Shown here: positions 7,586-11,902 of the stretch, piece after piece | Layout: each line of letters opens with the position of its first letter | Numbering within the stretch: the stretch's first letter is position 1 | The notes under the pieces: model-generated | What the model was told of the DNA's origin: nothing | Database searches by the model: none | Seen by the model: the letters and a program-made list of their open reading frames with translations, nothing else | Origin: CAYYNP01 sp964472545 | GTDB lineage: Bacteria > Planctomycetota > Planctomycetia > Pirellulales > Thermoguttaceae | DNA length: 11,902 bases | Reading direction: 5' to 3' | NCBI GenBank assembly: GCA_964472545.1 | Contig: CAYYNP010000303.1 | Coordinates: forward strand, 1-11,902 | Translations under genes and position numbers: made by a program

Positions 7586-8546
7586 GGATGACGGAGTGAG
7601 GGGGTGACAGGGTGAGGGGGGGACAGGGTGACGAGGTAGAGAAAGGCGGGGCTGTCTCTCGTGGGTTTCCGGTAGCGTGCACGGGAGACCCGACGGCGTT
7701 GCAGACAATCAGCGCGTTGTACCGAGTACAGATTGGGGCAACGTACCGTCGCTCGGTCACCCCCTCACCGTGTGACCCCCGCACCCCCACCCCCCCGCCC
7801 ACCGGGACCACCGCCACCCACATACCCCCCGCCCGGAGCCCGCGGTGCATGCGGGTGAACCAGAGTTCTTTGTGCCAGCGGAGTCCGACTTCGCCGCAGA
7901 TGCGGGCCAGTTCGCGGCGGTTGTAGGTGCGGCAGCACCACATGCGGCTGGTCCAGGCGCCGGAGAAATTGTCTTCGGTGGTCAGCAGCAGCATCCGCGC
8001 GCCGGGAATCAGCACGCGGCTGAGCTCGCCCAGGCCGATCCGCGGGTCGGGCACGTGTTCCAGCACGTAACCGCAGGTCAGGCAGTCGAACGTGGCGTCG
8101 GCGAAGGGGAGTTGGGTCAGATCGGCCACGACGAACCGCGGGCGGTCCGATTTGAGCCGGTTTCGCGCGCGGCGGAGCATCTCGTGCGAGAGATCGAAGC
8201 AGGTCAGCTCGGCCTCGGGGTCGGCATGGCGCAGCAGGTGGCCGGCGATCTGCCCGGCGCCGCTGCCGACGTCGAGGATCCGCCTCGCGCCGCGCAGGTC
8301 GAACTTTCGCGTGCGAAACAGCCGGTTGCCCAGCGCCATGTGGCCGGAGAGCCTGCTACAGGTGGCCAAAATGGCCCCTTTGGGCCCGTCGTAAACGTTG
8401 CGGACCTTGTCGCGGTACTCCTCGAAACTGACGCGCCGGATCAGTCGGTGCTCCATCAGCCGATTGAACACTTTTGGCCGCCTCCGTAGCCGCGTGGGCC
8501 GGCTGGTCTCCCCCGATCGGCGGCGTTTCCTTGTCTTCAATAACAT
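7434..8546 (-). CDS. Class I SAM-dependent methyltransferase with a run-on C-terminus
   Basis: The first 247 residues are a UbiE/Methyltransf_11-type methyltransferase: motif I LDVGSGAG (91-98), acidic D118 in CFDLS, VADLTQLPFADATFD (140-154) and YVLEHVPDP (160-168), followed by PGARMLLLTTED. Substrate unknown. Residues 1-30 are unusually rich in Arg and Lys. After GGMWVAVVP (ending about residue 248, nt 7805) the frame enters a GC-rich repeat and continues for some 120 low-complexity residues to a stop at 7434, running 152 bases antisense into the SDR gene. Those residues do not look like any domain; the real protein may once have ended near 7800 before the repeat removed its stop. The ATG at 8546 is chosen for its GGAAG seven bases upstream; TTG 8579 and ATG 8456 are alternatives. 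It follows the VWA gene by 53 bases on the same strand and is probably in that operon. Confidence 0.75.
   Translation of the reverse strand: MLLKTRKRRRSGETSRPTRLRRRPKVFNRLMEHRLIRRVSFEEYRDKVRNVYDGPKGAILATCSRLSGHMALGNRLFRTRKFDLRGARRILDVGSGAGQIAGHLLRHADPEAELTCFDLSHEMLRRARNRLKSDRPRFVVADLTQLPFADATFDCLTCGYVLEHVPDPRIGLGELSRVLIPGARMLLLTTEDNFSGAWTSRMWCCRTYNRRELARICGEVGLRWHKELWFTRMHRGLRAGGMWVAVVPVGGGVGVRGSHGEGVTERRYVAPICTRYNALIVCNAVGSPVHATGNPRETAPPFSTSSPCPPLTLSPPHSVILTAIPLPDTTRPSEVGAAAAGRRRRSRGDRQRLAASKARSRRGLRGLCRS
7593..7632 (+). repeat. Tandem octamer repeat, consensus RGGGTGAS
   Basis: Five octamers follow each other without gaps: GGAGTGAG, GGGGTGAC, AGGGTGAG, GGGGGGAC, AGGGTGAC. A related GGATGAC lies just before them (7586-7592). 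The array starts eight bases after the SDR stop codon. It resembles the short tandemly repeated repetitive sequences known in cyanobacteria and other large bacterial genomes, though I cannot say whether this unit recurs elsewhere in this genome. Confidence 0.6.
7596..7768. repeat. 173-base element bounded by a perfect 13-base inverted repeat
   Basis: GTGAGGGGGTGAC at 7596-7608 is matched by its exact reverse complement at 7756-7768, and further inverted octamer-like units (7771-7790) follow on the right. The interior (7633-7755) has no recognisable protein and contains a hairpin, GTCTCTCGTG at 7654-7663 with CACGGGAGAC at 7680-7689 (ten pairs, one of them G-T, 16-base loop). It lies between two convergent genes. 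It could be a small non-autonomous element, a pair of inverted repeat arrays, or a two-way transcription stop. No target-site duplication was found. Confidence 0.45.
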
Positions 8547-8599
8547 AGGCGACTTCCGTTTCCGCAGCGCCCGCCGCAACCGTGGGGTCTGATGGCCAG

Positions 8600-10696
8600 C
8601 TAGAGATAGACTCGACGATTATAGATATACCATTCGACCAGCAATACGACTAGCCCCGCCGCGACCAACACCTTCCACAATTCGCGTCGCCACGGCGTCC
8701 AGGCCTCCTCACCGACAACTTCTACGTAACCTACCTGGATGCTCGGCTCCGGTTCGACAGAAACGTCGCTCTCCCGCTTGTCGAAGAGGTTCACGGCGAT
8801 CTGCTGGAAAGTCTGGCTGTTGTGCTGAGCCTCGTATACCCCCACCTCGGAAGTGCCCGTAAAGACACATTTGCCGAGTTCGTCGGCGGTCAGGTCGGTT
8901 GGTTTGCCTGGGGGCGGATGGATATCGATCTCGGCCTCGGCGACGGGGGCCCCGGGGGGGCGGCAGGCCCGGCAACGGCAAGTGGGCGGATGGATTTCGA
9001 TCTCGGCCTCGCCGGCCGGGGCTTGCAGCGTTACCACGCTGCCGAGTTGTACACTGCCGGAGGCCATCGGGTTGCGGCGTCCGCCCAGGTATTCCAGCAC
9101 ATTGCGGGCAAAGACGGGAAAACTCTGCAGCGTGGGCCAGTTCGTGTTGCGATAGACCTGGGTGTTTCCGTCGGCCGTCACCTCACTGACGAACTCGAAT
9201 CCCAGCACGGCGTCCTCGAACCCTTCGCGCGGGGCGATCGCCAAGATGGGTCCCAGGTCCGACTCGCCCAGCACACCGCCGCCCGGCGGGGGCTCGACGA
9301 TCATCCCCTCGGCAAAGATCACGTTGCTTAGATCCAACAGGCGAAACAGCGGATGCGTCACCTCGACGTCGACGATCTGCGCCGCGCCGACCGGCGTGCC
9401 CTTCCAGGCGTCGCCGGGCGGAAGCCGGCCGATAAACAGCGTGTTCGCTTGCGGCATCCGGTGGTTTCCTTCCGGCACGCTGTCCCAATCACAGCGATCG
9501 TAGACGATCAGGTCGTACGCACGGTCGCGGGCCTGCTGGGCGTAGGTCTTGGTGCTCAAGAAATCGGGCGTCTCGACGGTCACGTCGGCCATCATTGAGG
9601 CGTGGCCGGTCGTCAGGGCGTCGACCAGCCGTTGGCAACCCGGCGAAACCAGCAGCACGCTGGCCTTGCGCGGCGGGCTGATCACCGCATAGGCCGTATT
9701 GTCGCAGGCCAGGTTGTCCTCGGTCGTGACGACCGCCTGCAAGACGCCGGAACGCACCTCGCCCAGGTCCGAGGTGAGCCCTTCGGCCCCCCCGGCAGGT
9801 ATCGCGAGCCGGTGGTGGTCGAAGTCGCGGCCGTCCAACAGCAGATCGACCTCGACGGTCACGTCAGCCGGCCCAAAGTTCCGCAACTTGACGAAGGCCT
9901 GAAATTGCTCGGGCCGTTGTTCGTTCTGCCCGACGCTCAGTGCCGCGACGCCCACGTTGGGCACCTCCGAAGTGCCGATCGGCACGAACGTCGGATTGAG
10001 GTTGCCCAGCGAGAATTCGGTGACCTTCTCGAACCGCCCGTCGCTGAAGATGAACAGTTGCGCGGGCATCGCTTCGGCCACCTGGTAATCGCGGTCGTCT
10101 TCGGAGCTGCGGCCCGGGTTGGCCAGTCCGGAGGCCACGTAGAGCGCCTGCTTCAGCGACGTCGGCCGCGAGGTGGGGGCGATCGACTCCAGGCTCTTCT
10201 TGAGCAGGCGGCGGTCGCTGGTAAAAGTCTGCACGATCGACGCCTTGTCGGAGAAACTGACGATCATCGCCGCGTCGTCCGACTGCATCTGGTCGATCAG
10301 ATCGGCCACCTGGCTCTTGGCCTCTTCCAGCCGCGAGGGGCCCACGTCGGTGGCTTGCATGCTGGCCGAATTGTCGATCAGGAAAATGAACCGGTTGCCC
10401 AACAGCCGCCGCTCCTGCCAACTGGGGCGCAACAGCGCGAAAATCAGCAGCAACAACAACAGCAACTGCAACAGCAGCAGCAGATTCCGCCGCAAGCGCT
10501 GCCAAATGGCGTTGACGTGCAGGTCTTCGACCGACTTGTGCCAGAGGTACGTGCTGGGCACTTCCAGCGGCCGGCGCTTGAGCTTCAGGAAATAGAGCGC
10601 CACGATCGCCGGCGGCACCAGGCCCAAGATCAGCCACTGCCACCACGCAAGCGTGTTGACGAAGTAGGAACTCAGCCAGGTGAAAAACCCCTGCAT
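8600..10696 (-). CDS. BatA-like membrane protein with von Willebrand factor A domain
   Basis: 698 residues. Two N-terminal membrane segments (about 19-38 and a Leu-rich one at 71-89) form the BatA/aerotolerance-regulator N-terminal region. A VWA domain follows from about residue 102, with the metal-binding MIDAS motif D108-N-S110-A-S112 and a later Thr (in TSRPTSLKQAL). A long extracytoplasmic region and one C-terminal membrane helix (about 675-691) complete it. Proteins of this type usually work with a DUF58 protein and a MoxR AAA ATPase; they are linked to stress tolerance or assembly of periplasmic complexes, but their precise activity is poorly known. The ATG lies two bases after the stop of the DUF58 gene, so the two are co-translated or nearly so. 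Odd feature: near the C-terminus an in-frame 72-base duplication adds a Cys-rich stretch. MIDAS residues are intact, so metal-dependent binding is expected. Confidence 0.88.
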   Translation of the reverse strand: MQGFFTWLSSYFVNTLAWWQWLILGLVPPAIVALYFLKLKRRPLEVPSTYLWHKSVEDLHVNAIWQRLRRNLLLLLQLLLLLLLIFALLRPSWQERRLLGNRFIFLIDNSASMQATDVGPSRLEEAKSQVADLIDQMQSDDAAMIVSFSDKASIVQTFTSDRRLLKKSLESIAPTSRPTSLKQALYVASGLANPGRSSEDDRDYQVAEAMPAQLFIFSDGRFEKVTEFSLGNLNPTFVPIGTSEVPNVGVAALSVGQNEQRPEQFQAFVKLRNFGPADVTVEVDLLLDGRDFDHHRLAIPAGGAEGLTSDLGEVRSGVLQAVVTTEDNLACDNTAYAVISPPRKASVLLVSPGCQRLVDALTTGHASMMADVTVETPDFLSTKTYAQQARDRAYDLIVYDRCDWDSVPEGNHRMPQANTLFIGRLPPGDAWKGTPVGAAQIVDVEVTHPLFRLLDLSNVIFAEGMIVEPPPGGGVLGESDLGPILAIAPREGFEDAVLGFEFVSEVTADGNTQVYRNTNWPTLQSFPVFARNVLEYLGGRRNPMASGSVQLGSVVTLQAPAGEAEIEIHPPTCRCRACRPPGAPVAEAEIDIHPPPGKPTDLTADELGKCVFTGTSEVGVYEAQHNSQTFQQIAVNLFDKRESDVSVEPEPSIQVGYVEVVGEEAWTPWRRELWKVLVAAGLVVLLVEWYIYNRRVYL
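8912..9011 (-). repeat. In-frame direct repeat, 28 bases, 72-base period
   Basis: The 28-base blocks at 8912-8939 and 8984-9011 differ at a single base and are 72 bases (24 codons) apart, inside the VWA gene. In the protein they give AEIEIHPP and AEIDIHPPP, with a segment containing CRCRAC between them. The arrangement suggests a tandem duplication of one 24-codon unit followed by divergence of the part between the blocks. Confidence 0.7.
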
Positions 10697-10698
10697 GG

Positions 10699-11586
10699 TC
10701 AGCGCACCAATCCTCGCGTGCGGAGATATCCGGTGATCAACTCCTCGACCGGCACTTCGTTGCGGGCCAAGAGGTACATCATCCCGCGGCGCGTGCAGAA
10801 CTCCCGGGCCGAGGCGATGAACGTGTTGAGCGTTTCCTTATAGCGCCGCAAGAGCGGCCCGCTGGCGGTGATCTCGGCCACGTCGCCGTCTTCGCAATCG
10901 ATCAGTTGCAGATCGCCCTGCACCTGCGGATCGAGTTCCTCGGACGAAAGCACCTGGATAACGTAGACGTCCATGTCGCGCGAGACGAGATATCGCAGGG
11001 CCGACTCGTAGCCGCCCTTGTCCATCAGGTCGCTGATCAGCACCACAATCCCGCGGCCCGAATTGCGCAGGCAGAAGTTCTTCACGCCCGTGGCCAGCGA
11101 AACGGCCTCCCCCGGCTCGACGCCCTCGACGTGATCCAACATTCGCCACAGGCTCCGCCGCCCGCGAAAGGCCGGCGCCGGCTGACGATGCGACTGGCCG
11201 AGCGTCTCGATCTTCACCCGATCGCCACGGACCAACCCCACAAACCCCAACGCCGCGGCCAACTGTCGGGCATAATACAACTTGGTCGGGTCGCCAAACT
11301 CCATCGACGCGCTGGCGTCGATCACCGCGTAGAAGTGGAGGTCTTCTTCCTCCAGAAACATCTTCAAAAAGAGCCGCTCCAGACGCGCGTAGGTGTTCCA
11401 GTCGACAAACCGCAGATCGTCGCCGGGCACGTAGTTGCGGAAATCGGCGAACTCCACGCTCTGCCCCTTCCGCGGGCTCCGCCGTTCACCCTTCATCCGC
11501 CCGCGGAATATCTTCCGGCTGATCAACTCCATCGACTCCAACCGGGCGAGCAGTTCGGGCGATAGCAGCGGGGAGGTGGAGGGCAT
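10699..11586 (-). CDS. DUF58 family protein (VWA-like fold)
   Basis: 295 residues, soluble, no signal peptide. The DUF58 signature spans about 45-69 (EFADFRNYVPGDDLRF then VDWNTYARL). A VWA-like core follows with D90-A-S92-A-S94 resembling a MIDAS motif, and a later ISDLMDKGG strand end. These proteins are regularly encoded beside MoxR ATPases and BatA-like proteins and are thought to form a complex with them; no enzymatic reaction is established. First gene of a run with the VWA gene (stop and next start two bases apart) and then the methyltransferase. ATG 11586 is chosen because homologues start close to the SPLLSPELLARLE segment; an in-frame ATG at 11655 would add 23 residues of no recognised character. 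No MoxR gene is in the 316 bases upstream that remain in the window. Confidence 0.87.
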   Translation of the reverse strand: MPSTSPLLSPELLARLESMELISRKIFRGRMKGERRSPRKGQSVEFADFRNYVPGDDLRFVDWNTYARLERLFLKMFLEEEDLHFYAVIDASASMEFGDPTKLYYARQLAAALGFVGLVRGDRVKIETLGQSHRQPAPAFRGRRSLWRMLDHVEGVEPGEAVSLATGVKNFCLRNSGRGIVVLISDLMDKGGYESALRYLVSRDMDVYVIQVLSSEELDPQVQGDLQLIDCEDGDVAEITASGPLLRRYKETLNTFIASAREFCTRRGMMYLLARNEVPVEELITGYLRTRGLVR

Positions 11587-11769
11587 GGGCGGCTCGCAGG
11601 GATACGTCTTGTACGCAGGCTGCCAAAGTCCGACGGCGTCGGCGACTACCGGCATTCTATCCGGAAACCCCCTCCCACCCCAAGGGCCGGTCGTTGCCTA
11701 TGCACCGTGCCACCCGACGGCGGTAGAAGCTGCGGCACGCCAAAACACTCTCCGCCGCACTCGGATTCT

Positions 11770-11799
11770 TGTATAACAGACGGGTAAGCATTCGCCCAA
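11770..11799 (-). promoter_or_regulatory. Weak promoter candidate for the DUF58-VWA-methyltransferase operon
   Basis: On the minus strand TTGGGC (11799-11794) and TATACA (11775-11770) are 18 bases apart; they match the -35 in 3 of 6 and the -10 in 4 of 6 positions. It lies about 110 bases before the earliest possible start (11655). The match is poor and is noted only because it is the best in this region. Confidence 0.17.
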
Positions 11800-11806
11800 C
11801 CCGTTC

Positions 11807-11829
11807 GTAGTGCCCCGATTCATCGGGGC
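11807..11829 (+). repeat. Second REP-like hairpin with 5' GTAG
   Basis: GTAG at 11807-11810, one T, then GCCCCGAT, a TC loop and ATCGGGGC: a perfect 8-base inverted repeat (11812-11819 and 11822-11829). The design matches the element at 3810-3831 (GTAG at the foot, 8-base arms, two-base TC loop) although the stem sequences differ. It is intergenic, upstream of the DUF58 operon. No T-run follows, so a terminator is less likely. Confidence 0.42.
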
Positions 11830-11902
11830 CATGCAGAGGAATTCCGCGAAAGACCGCATGAAGGGCCTGTCGATTTAATCGCCCTGGCCGGATCGTAGAT
11901 TT

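Larger units (their letters stand above)
11587..11902. other. Non-coding stretch upstream of the DUF58 operon
   Basis: No protein of recognisable content is seen on either strand in these 316 bases. It holds a weak promoter candidate and one REP-like hairpin, listed separately. Anything upstream of the DUF58 operon, such as a MoxR gene, would begin beyond the window's right edge. Confidence 0.6.

Noticed and set aside
10441..10490. CAGCAG/CAACAA-like trinucleotide repeat as a microsatellite
   Set aside because: On the coding strand these are Leu and Gln codons of a membrane helix in the VWA protein; the repeat is imperfect and explained by the protein.
9602..10843. A 413-codon plus-strand frame with a long Gln-rich stretch
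   Set aside because: The Gln run is the reverse reading of the Leu-rich membrane helix codons of the VWA gene; no domain is present and the minus-strand gene is secure.
1..11902. CRISPR arrays, tRNA or rRNA genes, and transposase genes
   Set aside because: No regularly spaced direct repeats, no cloverleaf or rRNA-like segments and no transposase or integrase motifs were recognised by eye. A tRNAscan or Infernal run would be needed to exclude small RNAs fully.

Overview
The window is GC-rich bacterial chromosome, tightly packed, and most likely from a planctomycete. The grounds are the family mix (a DUF58/BatA-type von Willebrand pair, a secreted GH32 protein with a DUF4980-like N-terminal domain, an SSS symporter), the many TTG/ATG start choices with weak ribosome binding sites, and the GC-rich octamer repeats. 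This is a judgement from protein resemblance only; no rRNA or other phylogenetic marker is present.

Layout. (1) 80-3757, plus strand: a sigma70-like promoter, then a sodium:solute symporter and, 23 bases later, a secreted GH32 (fructan/sucrose hydrolase family) protein; these look like one sugar-related operon. (2) 3828-6398, minus strand: a GNAT-fold acyltransferase of the YghO type followed by a FabF-like ketoacyl synthase homologue. A good promoter (TTGACC-N18-TAGAAT) precedes the acyltransferase. (3) 6566-7585, plus strand: an extended SDR (NAD-dependent epimerase/reductase type), divergent from the acyltransferase. (4) 7434-11586, minus strand: DUF58 protein, BatA-like VWA membrane protein and a SAM methyltransferase, in that order of transcription. 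The methyltransferase frame runs on through a GC-rich repeat element and ends antisense to the 3' end of the SDR gene.

Main points of interest. Two enzyme homologues have lost catalytic residues while keeping the fold. The ketoacyl synthase has Asp, Gln and Asn where the Cys-His-His triad should be. The GH32 protein keeps its nucleophile Asp but has Thr for the RDP Asp and Gly for the acid/base Glu. The divergent acyltransferase/SDR pair resembles the bacterial ceramide synthase (bCerS) and ceramide reductase (CerR) known from Caulobacter. With the dead ketoacyl synthase beside it, this may be an undescribed lipid-making locus; that is inference, since no serine palmitoyltransferase is in the window.

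Two short perfect hairpins, each with a 5' GTAG, have the architecture of REP elements mobilised by RAYT transposases. One of them supplies the stop codon of the ketoacyl synthase homologue.
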